DNA of 64,000 nucleotides from Bradyrhizobium sp. AZCC 2262. Lineage in GTDB: Bacteria > Pseudomonadota > Alphaproteobacteria > Rhizobiales > Xanthobacteraceae. The position numbers and the translations under genes are program-made. The stretch is taken from positions 2,480,001-2,544,000 of the forward strand of contig NZ_JAZHRT010000001.1 in assembly GCF_036924535.1 (NCBI RefSeq). Direction: 5' to 3'. Shown piece by piece: positions 51,010 through 60,703 of this stretch; positions within the stretch are counted from its first letter, which is position 1; each line of letters starts with the position of its first letter. The notes below the pieces were generated by a model. It saw only the letters and a program-made list of their open reading frames with translations, ran no database searches and was not told the origin of the DNA.

Positions 51010-51939
51010 ATGAAAATTGCCATTCTGGATGACTATCAAAGCGTTGCTCTCGAGATGGCGGACTGGACGGATCTCAAGGGGCGGGTGGAGATCACGGTTT
51101 TCAACGACCACCTATCCGACTTCGAGGCCTTGGTACGCAGGTTGGAGCCGTTCGACGTCATTTGCGTCATGCGCGAGAGAACTCCAATTCGGCGCGAGCT
51201 GATCGCACGGTTACCAAAGCTAAAGCTCGTCGCTTCAACCGCTCCTGGAAATGCTGCGATAGACGTTAACGCCGCCGAAGAACGAGGCATCAAGGTTGTG
51301 GGGACGGGCTACCGATCGACTCCCACGATTGAGATGACTTGGGCGCTCATCCTCGCGAGTGTCAGGAATATTGTTACCGAGAGCAATTCGGTGCGGAGTG
51401 GAGGCTGGCAAGTCGGGGTCGGAGAGGAGCTCGAAGGAAAGACGTTGGGGGTCATGGGTCTCGGGCGCGTGGGGGGCGCCGTGGCTCGGATCGGTGCGGC
51501 TTTTGGAATGAAGCTGATCGCTTGGAGTCAAAACATGACGGCTCAGGCCGCGGAAGCGGTCGGCGCAAAACTCGTCTCAAAAGACGCGTTGTTCGAACAA
51601 TCCGATCTGCTCACCATTCATCTTGTGCTCAGCGACCGAACCAGAGGACTTGTAGGCGCTCGGGAGTTGAGCCTGATGAAGCCGACGGCGAGATTGATTA
51701 ACACATCCCGAGGCCCGATCGTCGACGAGAGTGCGCTAATCGACGTTCTCAAGCGGCGCAAAATCGCTGGTGCCGTGCTTGATGTCTTCGAACAGGAACC
51801 CTTACCAGCAAGTCATCCATTCAGAGGGTTGAACAACGTGTTGGCGACGCCGCATGTGGCCTACGTGGCCAAGGATCTGTATCGAACATTCTATGGCGAT
51901 ACGGTCAAGAACATCGGTGATTGGTTGGATACGCGATAG
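51010..51939 (+). CDS. D-2-hydroxyacid dehydrogenase family protein
   Basis: A 309-residue NAD-dependent 2-hydroxyacid dehydrogenase. The NAD site is GVMGLGRVGGAVARIG. The catalytic set is the Arg of INTSRGPIVDE, the Glu of VFEQEPLP and the His of TPHVAYV, all present in order. Length matches the short glyoxylate/hydroxypyruvate-reductase-like branch. The start is ATG 51010 (MKIAILDDYQ), as in homologues. It could reduce a 2-keto acid from a side chain. Confidence 0.92.
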   Translation: MKIAILDDYQSVALEMADWTDLKGRVEITVFNDHLSDFEALVRRLEPFDVICVMRERTPIRRELIARLPKLKLVASTAPGNAAIDVNAAEERGIKVVGTGYRSTPTIEMTWALILASVRNIVTESNSVRSGGWQVGVGEELEGKTLGVMGLGRVGGAVARIGAAFGMKLIAWSQNMTAQAAEAVGAKLVSKDALFEQSDLLTIHLVLSDRTRGLVGARELSLMKPTARLINTSRGPIVDESALIDVLKRRKIAGAVLDVFEQEPLPASHPFRGLNNVLATPHVAYVAKDLYRTFYGDTVKNIGDWLDTR

Positions 51940-52087
51940 ATGAGTGGGGCTATTGAAAGTCCGCAATCTTGCCGTACCGAGCTCCCGCCCTGGGTATTCC
52001 CGCTGACCTTGCGCGTCGGTGGCCGCCCCTAGAATGGGAGCCAAGAGTGTCTGATGACCAAATGGTCTGGGAGCCGTTAGATGTCAG

Positions 52088-52942
52088 TTGGCGAGCGAGG
52101 AGACGCCCAGCTCATGGGAGTTACTTATCAAGAAGCGCGGAAGCGCAACGCAAGGCGTGCCCCCCGGTAAGGAGTCGCTCGCGTGGGTGACAAACGCAGT
52201 CACCCTAATTACGGGAAAGAACGAATTGCTGTTGGTGGACACGTTCCTCAGCCGGGCGCACAACGAGGAGCTTGCCAATTGGATTGCAGCCAAGGGCAAG
52301 CGCTCAGCGCGGATTTATATCACGCACGGGCACCCGGACCATTTCTATGGTTTGATGATTCTAAAGGAACGATTTCCGGAAGCGCGACTGGTGGCCCGCC
52401 CGAACGTCGTAAGAGCAATGCGCCGCGCCATCGAGCCAGAAGTCCTGACCAATTGGCGCCAGCGATGGCCAAATCAGATTCCGGAGCGTCTGATCGTGGC
52501 CGATGAGATTGATGCGGACAACTTCACTCTGGAGGGCCACGATTGTCGGGTAATCGACACGGGTCATACTGACACTGACGATACGACCGCGCTCCATATA
52601 CCATCGATCGATCTCGTGATTTCAGGCGATGCCGTCTACAATGAAACTCACCCATATCTCGCCGAAACAGATACGACGGGGTACCAGGAATGGCTCGCCG
52701 CGTTGGATAAGATCGAAGCGCTGAACCCCAAGGCGGTTGTCGCCGGACACGGCCCGCCCGATCAGGATAGCAATCCTTCACATATTGATAAAACCCGAGA
52801 CTACATTAAGACCTTCGTTTCCCTGAACCAAGCGACAAGTTCAGCACTTGAGCTCTACGAACGCATGCTCGAGTTGTATCCCGACAGGATCAATCCCGGA
52901 TCACTGTGGGCCAGCGCTCGCAAGGCGAAGAGCGCCGTGTGA
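52088..52942 (+). CDS. Metallo-beta-lactamase-fold hydrolase
   Basis: An MBL-fold protein of up to 284 residues. Zinc ligands are complete: THGHPDH, DTGHTD, SGDAVY and VAGHGP. The fold seems to begin at ATQGVPPGKESLAWVTNAVT. The true start is unclear. TTG 52088 gives the longest frame without a good ribosome site. ATG 52081 opens a different frame that stops after 29 codons (TAA at 52168-52170), which may hint at a lost frame link. The substrate may be an ester, lactone or thioester. Confidence 0.85.
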   Translation: MASEETPSSWELLIKKRGSATQGVPPGKESLAWVTNAVTLITGKNELLLVDTFLSRAHNEELANWIAAKGKRSARIYITHGHPDHFYGLMILKERFPEARLVARPNVVRAMRRAIEPEVLTNWRQRWPNQIPERLIVADEIDADNFTLEGHDCRVIDTGHTDTDDTTALHIPSIDLVISGDAVYNETHPYLAETDTTGYQEWLAALDKIEALNPKAVVAGHGPPDQDSNPSHIDKTRDYIKTFVSLNQATSSALELYERMLELYPDRINPGSLWASARKAKSAV

Positions 52943-53110
52943 AAAAAGCGGGGATCGATTGATGAGGCGAGGCAAGAGCAATGTGGGCGCTGTGAAGTGG
53001 GGAAGCTTATGACGTTGTCCGCGTCCGTGCAGTCGACAGGACGTCTGACCAATCGCGAGGCCAGCTAGGGGACCCTTGGTGAGATTGTTGCACAGGGGAA
53101 GCACGCTGGT

Positions 53111-54067
53111 ATGGCGGCAATGAGTCTTGCGGAGTGCACAAACTGGGACCTCTTTCGTCTCTTTTTCGTTGTTGCGCGCCTGGGGAGCATGAATCGGGCG
53201 GCGCGCCAACTCGGCATCAGCCAGCCTACGCTCAGCCGTCGCCTCACTGAGCTCGAACGCGATGTCGGCGCGCCTCTCTTGTTTCGTACTCCGGCCGGCG
53301 TGGCGCTCACCCAGGAGGGGGAGGCGCTTCGGCGGTCAACCGCCAACATGATAGGTGCCTTCGAGGCGTTCCAGAAAGAGGTGCGCCGGCAGATTGGGAT
53401 GAGATCGTCGATCGTAAGGGTCTCGGCGTCCGAGGGCATGACCAAGCATTGGTTGCTGCCCCGCCTAAAGCGGCTTCGGGAAATAGGAGATAACGTTCAG
53501 TTCGAGATATACTCCACGGCTCATCAGCACAGCCTCGCCTCCGGTGACCTTGATTTTGTGATCCGAATTGGGCGGACGGGCGACGATGAGCTGGTAGGGA
53601 AGAGACTAGGACAGGTCGCGTTTGGGATCTATGCGTCTCAGGACTATTTAAAGTCACGACCGGCACCGCAGTCACTAAGTGATCTGCCTAATCATTGCCT
53701 GATCGGACAGACACCCGACATCTCAAGTCCGCGCCGTGAAACAGAAGGCGGACCGGGCTTGATATCTCAGTTTCTTGCCGCCGAAGCATTAGGTCGTGGA
53801 GTTAAGGTCTCCCAAGTTGCCGGACAGTTTGCGGCAACTTCCTTGGGACTCGGGCTGGCGCTGTTGGCCATTCCATTTGCCGAAGCGGAAGGACTGTTGC
53901 GCGTCCTGCCGGGCGAAGTGGCTGCACTCGACGTTTGGCTCTTACGACGAAAAGAGAGCGATATGCGCAAGCAGACTAGGCAAGTCAGGCAGTTTCTTGA
54001 GCGAGAGCTTAGGGCCTCGAAATACTGGCTCAATGGCAGGCTGGATCAAGACGCGGCGCCTCGGTAG
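53111..54067 (+). CDS. LysR-family transcriptional regulator
   Basis: A 318-residue LysR protein. LFRLFFVVARLGSMNRAARQ and GISQPTLSRRLTELERDVGA form the DNA-binding domain. The sensor half has FEIYSTAHQHSLASGDLDF and a GLGLALLAIPFAEAEGLL end. This is the subgroup with a GD.DF motif, unlike the other LysR proteins in the window. It runs in line with the MBL gene and the hydrolase at 54476, not divergent, so its target is less obvious. Confidence 0.9.
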   Translation: MAAMSLAECTNWDLFRLFFVVARLGSMNRAARQLGISQPTLSRRLTELERDVGAPLLFRTPAGVALTQEGEALRRSTANMIGAFEAFQKEVRRQIGMRSSIVRVSASEGMTKHWLLPRLKRLREIGDNVQFEIYSTAHQHSLASGDLDFVIRIGRTGDDELVGKRLGQVAFGIYASQDYLKSRPAPQSLSDLPNHCLIGQTPDISSPRRETEGGPGLISQFLAAEALGRGVKVSQVAGQFAATSLGLGLALLAIPFAEAEGLLRVLPGEVAALDVWLLRRKESDMRKQTRQVRQFLERELRASKYWLNGRLDQDAAPR

Positions 54068-54475
54068 GCACCACAACGTGCCCATCGGTGGGCCTGCTCT
54101 GGCACTCTGAATTAGTTCGGGCTGCTGCCAAGGCAATCCGCCTTCGCTAAGCATACGTTGACGTTGGTGGGGTCGGTGCCGCCGCGGCCAAGGCGTTTTA
54201 TAGAGTGGGCTTTTCGTATGTTGCGGGGTTCTACAGATATTAGGAAGCGGGCCGCAGGCTAGCATCGGACAACTCTGCTATGGAGTGGTTATCAAGAGTT
54301 GTAGGCGCCGTGCACCCTCGTGATGTCGCAGCGGCGCATATTCCGGCGCGTAGGGTTCAGCGCCTCACCGGGAGTCATACCAAAGGCTTACTTTCCATTT
54401 TCGTCAATCAGGAAGCGCTTCGCTGGCTCTCACGAAGCCTCTTGGCAGGTAGCGCCATCAACGTGGAGATTGAAT
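54068..54475. other. Intergenic region, nothing recognised
   Basis: 408 bases between the LysR gene and the hydrolase gene. GTGGAGAT at 54463-54470 serves the latter. No other feature is supported. Confidence 0.4.
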
Positions 54476-55450
54476 ATGAGTAGCGCGAGCGTCCTCAGTG
54501 AGGGTAACCCATCGCGAGAACCCAATGAACTTTCGTATGATCTGGAAAGAGTTGCTTTCCCATCATGCGGCGTAACATTGTGTGGAGTGCTTCTTCGTCC
54601 CAGAGTGCCAGAGCCGACCGCTGCTATTGCGATTGCACCCGGGATGTCGGGTGTGAAAGAAGGCTCGATCATGAAGTTTGCCGACCGTTTCGCGTCGGCC
54701 GCGATGGCCGTGCTGGCATACGATAACATCAATTTTGGCGAGTCCGATGGCCAACCGCGTCAGGAAGCGGATCCCATGCTGCAACGTCGGGGCTATCGGG
54801 ACGCAATTACATACCTGGCTCTCCGTAACGACATCGACGCGTCTCGGATCGGTGTTTTCGGCACCAGCTATTCCGGCGGTCATGTTCTTGAGGTGGCCGC
54901 GCATGATAGGCGGGTAAAATGTGTTGTCTCACAAATTCCCGCGATTAGTGGATTTGAAGCATTCCGACGCGCGGTGCGGCCCGACCATCGACCAGCATTT
55001 CTCAAGATGCTCGATCAGGATCGCGAACGACGCTTTCATGGAGGAGAGCCGGCCACGATAAAGGCGGTTTCGGATGTGACGACGGACCTGTGCATTATGC
55101 CGGGCGACGCTGCATATAGGTACTTCATGGAACAGGGACGTTTTGCGTCACGCTGGCGTAACGAGGTGACTCTACGGTCGGTCGATCTATGGTGGGGCAT
55201 TGACAACGCCAGCTATACTCCCTGGATATCGCCGACCCCGCTGCTGATGATTGTCGCGCTGGGCGACGAATTGGTGCCGCCGGAGCTTTCGCTCGACGCG
55301 CTTAGCCGCGCGAGGGAACCGAAGAAGTTGCTGATGATTCCCGGTGATCATTTCTCTCCATATTCTGAGCACTTCCCGCATGTCAGCGCGGAGGCCACGG
55401 AGTGGTTCCTCCGTCACCTTGCAGTCGGTGGAGCGCGAGCGCTTGGCTGA
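54476..55450 (+). CDS. Alpha/beta hydrolase, dienelactone hydrolase/acetyl esterase-like
   Basis: A 324-residue alpha/beta hydrolase. APGMSGVKEGSIMKFADRF is the oxyanion side, YDNINFGESDG the conserved turn, and GVFGTSYSGGHVLEVAAHD holds the nucleophile elbow (GTSYSGG). VALGDELVPPELS and IPGDHFSPYSEHF supply the acid and His. It belongs to the large uncharacterised hydrolase family that resembles X-Pro dipeptidyl and dienelactone hydrolases. Start ATG 54476 is chosen because GGAG lies seven bases before it. Cytoplasmic. Confidence 0.87.
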   Translation: MSSASVLSEGNPSREPNELSYDLERVAFPSCGVTLCGVLLRPRVPEPTAAIAIAPGMSGVKEGSIMKFADRFASAAMAVLAYDNINFGESDGQPRQEADPMLQRRGYRDAITYLALRNDIDASRIGVFGTSYSGGHVLEVAAHDRRVKCVVSQIPAISGFEAFRRAVRPDHRPAFLKMLDQDRERRFHGGEPATIKAVSDVTTDLCIMPGDAAYRYFMEQGRFASRWRNEVTLRSVDLWWGIDNASYTPWISPTPLLMIVALGDELVPPELSLDALSRAREPKKLLMIPGDHFSPYSEHFPHVSAEATEWFLRHLAVGGARALG

Positions 55451-55503
55451 CTTATTGGGTGAGAAAAGGCATGAGAGCAAAAAGGGTCTGTACCGGATTT
55501 TGC

Positions 55504-56331
55504 TCACATAGCAAAGTGACCGGCTTGCACCGCCGAGCCGCTTACGTCCGTGGCCCAGACCTTCCAGGTTTCAAGCGGGCTTGCAGCAGCCGAAGCGATG
55601 CCTAGACTTCCCCACGCCACGAATAGCGGGCAAGCAATTGTCCGTCCGGCCTCGCGATCAGCCTTGTCGTGTTCGAAATCGGCAAAGGCGCCCGCGCGAT
55701 AGTCTTCGCAGATCGCGTGAACGCGGGCAGGATCTCGTAGTGCGTGGAGATAATGATGCACCGCCCGGGAATCGAAGCTTTTCGCGAAGGCAGGTCCAAA
55801 GAAAACGTCCGAGCTCTTGGATATCAGAGTTTCTGTGACAGGGTAGGGTTGAGCGAGAAACGTCCAGTGAAAGATGCGCAGCGCCGATTGCCGGTTGAGT
55901 TGCGCCCAATAGTCATAGGTCGGAAGTATATCGAGTACCGCCAGCCGTGAGAGTCGCTCCGGCTGGTCCAGCGCGAGGCGATATCCGACGCGCCCCCCGC
56001 GGTCATGGCCTACTAGCGCAAAACGGTTGTAGCCCTGTTTCTCCATGACCTCGACCATGACTCGGGCCATTGCGCGCTTTGTGTAAGGCGTATGTTCCGC
56101 GTCAGTCGCCGGTATATCGGAAGACCCGTAACCGGGAAGATCAGGAATAACCAATGTGAAGCGTTCAGCAAGTGCGGCTGCGATGCGGTGCCACATGACA
56201 TGGGTCTGCGGATAACCGTGTAGCAGTAGGAGCGGCGGGCCATTGCCGCCGGTGCGCGCGAAGATGCGTCCCGCGCTGGTTTCGATCGAGCGAGAGTCAA
56301 AGCCGGGGAAAAGATCGTTATGCTGATTCAT
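55504..56331 (-). CDS. Haloacetate dehalogenase-like alpha/beta hydrolase, C-terminally shortened
   Basis: A 275-residue alpha/beta hydrolase of the fluoroacetate/haloacetate dehalogenase type: [18 protein letters not shown], then [20 protein letters not shown] with Asp as the nucleophile and the Arg pair typical of these enzymes. The C-terminus has CPLFVAWGS and QAGHFAM followed at once by the stop. Family members continue about 20 residues past GHF (an EEAPEE...L..FL helix), which is absent. The catalytic His is kept, but folding may suffer. The gene converges on that ending at 55450, 53 bp away. Confidence 0.85.
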   Translation of the reverse strand: MNQHNDLFPGFDSRSIETSAGRIFARTGGNGPPLLLLHGYPQTHVMWHRIAAALAERFTLVIPDLPGYGSSDIPATDAEHTPYTKRAMARVMVEVMEKQGYNRFALVGHDRGGRVGYRLALDQPERLSRLAVLDILPTYDYWAQLNRQSALRIFHWTFLAQPYPVTETLISKSSDVFFGPAFAKSFDSRAVHHYLHALRDPARVHAICEDYRAGAFADFEHDKADREAGRTIACPLFVAWGSLGIASAAASPLETWKVWATDVSGSAVQAGHFAM

Positions 56332-57062
56332 GGTCGATTCCAGTGAGGTCGTGCGTTTCGTAGAGGTCGAGTTCAGTCGTGCGCGGAGACGGGAGATCCC
56401 TGTAGAAGCGCTGGAGTATCGCGGTCTCCATCGCGCCCGACGGCTGCTTGCGCGGATCACCTGTCCCAGCCACGTGGTGGCGCACAGGTTCGCGGCCCAA
56501 GGATTTGGAAAATATCTGAGGGAGTTGCCGTTCGCCACCATTTCAAGGCGCGCACGCTAACCCTAGGGCGCCGGCTTGCCGGAAAGGGGGTCGTCGAAAT
56601 CGAGCTCAACCTCGGCGCCTATATAGGTGGGGCGAAGAACTGACCACGGTGGATCTATTTCGTCCCCGAGATGCCATCGCGCGCGATTAATAACCGCCGC
56701 CAAAACGACTCGACGTCCGAAAAGGTGGCACAAATGACATTCTAGCTGTGACATCGATAGTCTAGCCTCTGCGGTGATCGACGCGAACGATAAACAATGG
56801 GGGGCTAGCTGCTTTCATTTGCTGGCGATCTCTCCGCCCCTCGGCATGGTGGTCCCGCGGCGGCATGGGGGGTGATGGGATCGACGGTGGAGGCGGCCTC
56901 GATCATTTGTGCCCATATAACCGAGGGCATTGCAAAAGATCTCTAGGCACGCGGCATTCGTTGCGCCGCCGTTCCCCGTCATCGTCCAGGTACGTGATCG
57001 CGCTGGCAAGGCACTGTTTGGAGTCCATCTACAGCAAGATTAAAAAATCCAGGGGAGGCGAA
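56332..57062. other. Intergenic region upstream of the binding-protein gene
   Basis: 731 bases. Short open frames exist on both strands, including a minus frame at 56563-56754 ending DFDDPLSGKPAP, but none is recognisable. GGGGAGGCG at 57052-57060 is the ribosome site of the binding-protein gene. Confidence 0.35.
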
Positions 57063-58289
57063 ATGTTGTCAACAAAACTTACACGCGCCATAGCGATTGC
57101 AATCGTCGCGATGCCTCTGGCCAACGGCAACGCTGCTGCCCAGAAACAATTCGATACCGGTGCAACAGACACAGAGATCAAGATCGGCAACACCATGCCG
57201 TACAGCGGTCCAGCATCCGCATACGGCGTAGTGGGCAGGACTGAAGAGGCATATTTCAAGAAAATCAATGCCGAGGGTGGCATCAACGGTCGCAAGATCA
57301 CCTTCATTTCCTATGACGACGCGTACAGCCCTCCAAAGACGGTAGAGCAAGTCCGCAGGGTGGTCGAAAGCGACGAAGTTCTTCTGGTCTTCAGTTCGCT
57401 GGGGACGCCTAGCAATTCCGCGGTTCACAAATACCTGAATGCGAAGAAGGTACCGCAGCTGTTCGTCGCCACCGGCGCGACAAAGTGGGGCGACCCGAAG
57501 GAATTCCCTTGGACGATGGGTTGGCAGCCCAGTTATCAGAGCGAAGGGCGAATCTACGCCAAATTCCTTATGAAGGAGAAGCCTGACGCTAGGATTGCCG
57601 TGCTTTATCAGAACGACGACTTTGGGAAGGATATTCTGAAGGGTCTCAAGGACGGTCTCGGCGCGAAGGCGGCCTCAATGATTGTCGCCGAGGATGCCTA
57701 TGAAGTATCCGAGCCAACAATCGACGGCCACATCGTCAAGCTGAAGGCCACCGGTGCTGATGTTTTCCTCAATTTTTCAACGCCGAAATTCGCGGCACAG
57801 GCGATCAAGAAGATCGCGGAGCTCGGCTGGAAGCCGCAGCAGATTGTTGTCAACGTCAGCGCTTCCGTAGCTAGCGTCATCAAGCCGGCAGGCTTCGAAA
57901 ACGCGCAGGGCATCATCTCCGCGCAATACACCAAAGATGGGGTTGATCCACTCTGGAAAGACGATCCCGACGTAAAGGAGTTTGTCGCGTTCATGGACAA
58001 GTGGTTCCCTGAAGGCAACAAGGCCGACTCTTTGGTGTTGTCCGGATATGCGCTTGCGGAAACGATGGTCCGAGTGCTGCAGCAGTGCGGCGACGATCTT
58101 ACCCGCGCGAACGTGATGAAACAAGCGGCGAAGTTGAAGGACTTCGAGCCGGCAGGCTTGCTGCCCGGTATCAAGATCAACACTAGCGCCACCGACTTTT
58201 ATCCGATCGAACAGCTCCAGATGATGCGTTTCAAGGGAGAAAGTTGGGAGTTGTTCGGGCCCGTTATCGATGGCGAAGTCGGAGGCTAA
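57063..58289 (+). CDS. Branched-chain amino-acid-type ABC transporter substrate-binding protein
   Basis: A 408-residue periplasmic binding protein of the LivJ type. The signal peptide covers residues 1-26 (AIAIAIVAMPLANGNAAA). TDTEIKIGNTMPYSGPASAYG opens the mature fold (20 residues from DTEIK on). Further blocks are VVESDEVLLVFSSLGTPSN, VLYQNDDFGKDILKGLKDG and ALAETMVRVLQQ. Such proteins in soil bacteria often bind aromatic acids or other carboxylates, not only amino acids. No permease or ATPase genes of an ABC system are near, so it is an orphan in this window. A flavin-reductase gene follows. Confidence 0.93.
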   Translation: MLSTKLTRAIAIAIVAMPLANGNAAAQKQFDTGATDTEIKIGNTMPYSGPASAYGVVGRTEEAYFKKINAEGGINGRKITFISYDDAYSPPKTVEQVRRVVESDEVLLVFSSLGTPSNSAVHKYLNAKKVPQLFVATGATKWGDPKEFPWTMGWQPSYQSEGRIYAKFLMKEKPDARIAVLYQNDDFGKDILKGLKDGLGAKAASMIVAEDAYEVSEPTIDGHIVKLKATGADVFLNFSTPKFAAQAIKKIAELGWKPQQIVVNVSASVASVIKPAGFENAQGIISAQYTKDGVDPLWKDDPDVKEFVAFMDKWFPEGNKADSLVLSGYALAETMVRVLQQCGDDLTRANVMKQAAKLKDFEPAGLLPGIKINTSATDFYPIEQLQMMRFKGESWELFGPVIDGEVGG

Positions 58290-58421
58290 ATTCGCAAACG
58301 TGCAGGCTGATGAATCGTTTGGTGCGGGTTGCAATACTGCAAAATGCGATTTGGAACGAACGCAGCGCATGAGCCATCGCTGCGATGACGTCATCGCAGA
58401 CGAAAAGAGGGGCATTCGAAG

Positions 58422-59075
58422 GTGAACCACCGCGACATGCATTATTACGAGCCTTCGCAGGGGCACGGATTAAGGTACAATCCGTTCAACGCGATTATCG
58501 CACCGCGCCCGATTGGTTGGATTTCTTCGCGCGATGCAAACGGTCAGCTCAATCTGGCTCCATACAGCTTTTTCAACGCCTTCAGTTATGATCCGCCTAT
58601 CTTGGGCTTTGCGTCAATCTCCTGGAAGGACAGCGTCAAAAACGTCTCCGAGACCGGGGAGTTTGTCTGGAACCTGGCGACCAAAGAGTTGGCTGAGCAG
58701 ATGAACCGGACCTCGCTCCCCGTTGCGCACGATGTGGACGAGTTTCAGTTGGCCGGCTTGACGGCCGCGCCCAGTAAGCACGTTGACGTTCCGCGGGTGC
58801 TCGAAAGTCGCGCGGCGATGGAGTGCAAGGTAACGGAAATCGTTCAGTTCAAGAACTGGAGGGGCGAGAAAGTAGAGGGATGGCTTGTTCTTGGTGAAGT
58901 TGTCGCCGTCTACATTGATATGTCTTTGATCAAGGATGGTGTCTATCAGACAGCGCTCGCAAATCCGATTCTGCGCGCCGGGCGCGGCGGCGATTATCTC
59001 GAGGTCACGCAGGACCGAATGTTCGAGATGGAGCGTCTCCCAGGAACCAGCAAGCCGGCATTTCATGGTTCTTGA
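58422..59075 (+). CDS. Flavin reductase-like FMN-binding split-barrel protein
   Basis: A 217-residue flavin reductase-like protein. FNAIIAPRPIGWISSRDANG (25-44 approx.) and NLAPYSFFNAFSYDPPILGF are the FMN-contacting blocks, and ETGEFVWNLATKELAEQMN follows. GTG 58422 lies nine bases after GAGGGG; ATG 58437 (MHYYEPSQGHGL) is also possible. Members reduce flavin for a partner monooxygenase or carry out FMN-dependent reactions. It is 132 bp behind the binding-protein gene and may be co-expressed. Confidence 0.9.
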   Translation: MNHRDMHYYEPSQGHGLRYNPFNAIIAPRPIGWISSRDANGQLNLAPYSFFNAFSYDPPILGFASISWKDSVKNVSETGEFVWNLATKELAEQMNRTSLPVAHDVDEFQLAGLTAAPSKHVDVPRVLESRAAMECKVTEIVQFKNWRGEKVEGWLVLGEVVAVYIDMSLIKDGVYQTALANPILRAGRGGDYLEVTQDRMFEMERLPGTSKPAFHGS

Positions 59076-59152
59076 TCCCTCTGTCGGCACGAGAAGATGC
59101 ACGACATCGCGCAAATCCATGCGACCGAGGAGGTGACGCTATCGGTTCAGTC

Positions 59153-59713
59153 ATGAGAATGAGAGTTTACTGGCGGCGGGCGATAGCTCGCTCTTGGATA
59201 TTATCCAAATGGTACTATCGCTCGCATGGACTGCGGCTCATCGGCCGAAGTGCTGACGCGGTCTGGTATTTCGCGTACGGATCAAACATGCATGACGACG
59301 CCTTCCTCAAACGTCGTCGTATGAGACCGAGCGAATGGCGAGCCGGGCGATTAAAGGGTTATCGTCTGCGATTCAATCTGGACGGAATACCCAAGGGCAA
59401 AGCCGCGCCGGCCAACATCTGCCCGGATCCGGATTCGGAGGTTTGGGGTGTGCTCTACAAAATCACGCACCGACAGATGCTTCGACTAGACCTTACCGAG
59501 GGAGTGCCGGGCAGGGCTTATAGCCGCACCTGGCTTGAGATGCATGATGTCGATGGCCAGACCGTCAGCGCCATGACGTACGTCGCAAAAGGTAAAGAAA
59601 CGGACGGCCGCCCATCGCTTCGATACATCACTATGCTCCGTGATGGCGCGCGAGCCCACGGGCTTCCCAGCTCGTGGCTCCAGATGTTGGACAACGTGGT
59701 CCACGCCAAATGA
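59153..59713 (+). CDS. Gamma-glutamylcyclotransferase-like protein
   Basis: A 186-residue protein of the gamma-glutamylcyclotransferase fold. VWYFAYGSNMHDDAF near residue 40 is the substrate-binding loop (YGSNM). GVLYKITHRQMLRLDLTEG carries the family's acidic residue region. The N-terminal 35 residues are basic with no family match (WRRAIARSWILSKWYYRSHG), so a later start or a short leader is possible. It would release 5-oxoproline from gamma-glutamyl compounds or be a plant-AIG2-like relative. Neighbours give no clear hint. Confidence 0.85.
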   Translation: MRMRVYWRRAIARSWILSKWYYRSHGLRLIGRSADAVWYFAYGSNMHDDAFLKRRRMRPSEWRAGRLKGYRLRFNLDGIPKGKAAPANICPDPDSEVWGVLYKITHRQMLRLDLTEGVPGRAYSRTWLEMHDVDGQTVSAMTYVAKGKETDGRPSLRYITMLRDGARAHGLPSSWLQMLDNVVHAK

Positions 59714-59776
59714 TCTTCCCCCGCGTCGGCCGCGGCACCGTGGAGCTCCCACTCGGCGGCGCCGCACACTAGTCCT

Positions 59777-60703
59777 TCATGCAGGCGCTGCGTGCCCTGT
59801 CCTTAAGTCCAGGCTGGATCGGATTTCTTGCATCTGCGCCAAGACAAATTCCATCACGACGCGGGTACGTGGCGCCAAGTGGTGCCGCGACGGATAGACC
59901 AGGCTTACCGGGAAGCCAGGAGCGGGAAAGCCATTCAGCAGGCTTAATAATTGGCCGCCCTGCAGGTCGTCGAATACCTCAAGCAACGGCAGAAGAGCAA
60001 TGCCGTAGCCGATTTCGGCGGCCTGCCGGACCGCACGAAAGTCGTTTGCGAGAAATCCGCCATTCACACGGACCTGTTTGGGTCCCTCGGGCGTGGCGAA
60101 CGTCCATACGTCGGAATCTGATCCGACGTTGTGCAAGATGCAGGTGTGATGCTCGAGATCGGCCGGAACCGAGGGCGTGCCATGCCGTTTGATATAGCTC
60201 GGGGCAGCGACCACAATGCGCTCCGCTGTCCAGCTTCGGCGCTTGATCAGCGACATGTCTGTGATTTCGCCGACGCGCAGCGCAAGATCGAGCCGATCCT
60301 CGATCATGTCGCCGAATCGATCGCTGATGACGAGCTCGACCTTCAACCCCGGGCGACCGGCAAGCAAAGTCGGCAAACGCTGCACGAGGAAGCGGCCGGT
60401 GGTCGTCGGGACTGCCACGCGAACAAGCCCGACCGCCGAGGCGCTCTGGCGCCCAAGAGCGGTTTCTAACCCCTCCACGCCATCAAGGACCGGTCGGGTG
60501 AGACCAAGTAGCACCTGTCCATCGTCGGTCAGGCTGAGTTTTCGCGTCGTGCGGTGAAACAGTCGCACCCCGAAATGCTCCTCGAGCTGCGAAATCTGGC
60601 GAGCGACAGCCGCTTGAGTTAGATCGCGCTCGCGAGCGACAGCCGAGAATGAACCGGTCTCCACGACGCGTACCAGCACTCGGAGGGTGCCCACGAGGTC
60701 CAT
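59777..60703 (-). CDS. LysR-family transcriptional regulator
   Basis: A 308-residue LysR protein. VETGSFSAVARERDLTQAAV and ARQISQLEEHFGVRLFHRTT form the DNA-binding domain. The sensor domain has VAVPTTTGRFLVQRLPTLLA and EDRLDLALRVGEI. It belongs to the same broad class as the LysR at 17329. It is followed by the divergent 706-bp gap and the hydrolase at 61410, a possible target since LysR/hydrolase association recurs in the window. Confidence 0.92.
   Translation of the reverse strand: MDLVGTLRVLVRVVETGSFSAVARERDLTQAAVARQISQLEEHFGVRLFHRTTRKLSLTDDGQVLLGLTRPVLDGVEGLETALGRQSASAVGLVRVAVPTTTGRFLVQRLPTLLAGRPGLKVELVISDRFGDMIEDRLDLALRVGEITDMSLIKRRSWTAERIVVAAPSYIKRHGTPSVPADLEHHTCILHNVGSDSDVWTFATPEGPKQVRVNGGFLANDFRAVRQAAEIGYGIALLPLLEVFDDLQGGQLLSLLNGFPAPGFPVSLVYPSRHHLAPRTRVVMEFVLAQMQEIRSSLDLRTGHAAPA

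Noticed and set aside
56332..56560. 76-codon frame antisense to the leader of the dehalogenase-like gene
   Set aside because: No recognisable protein; a typical GC-rich chance frame.
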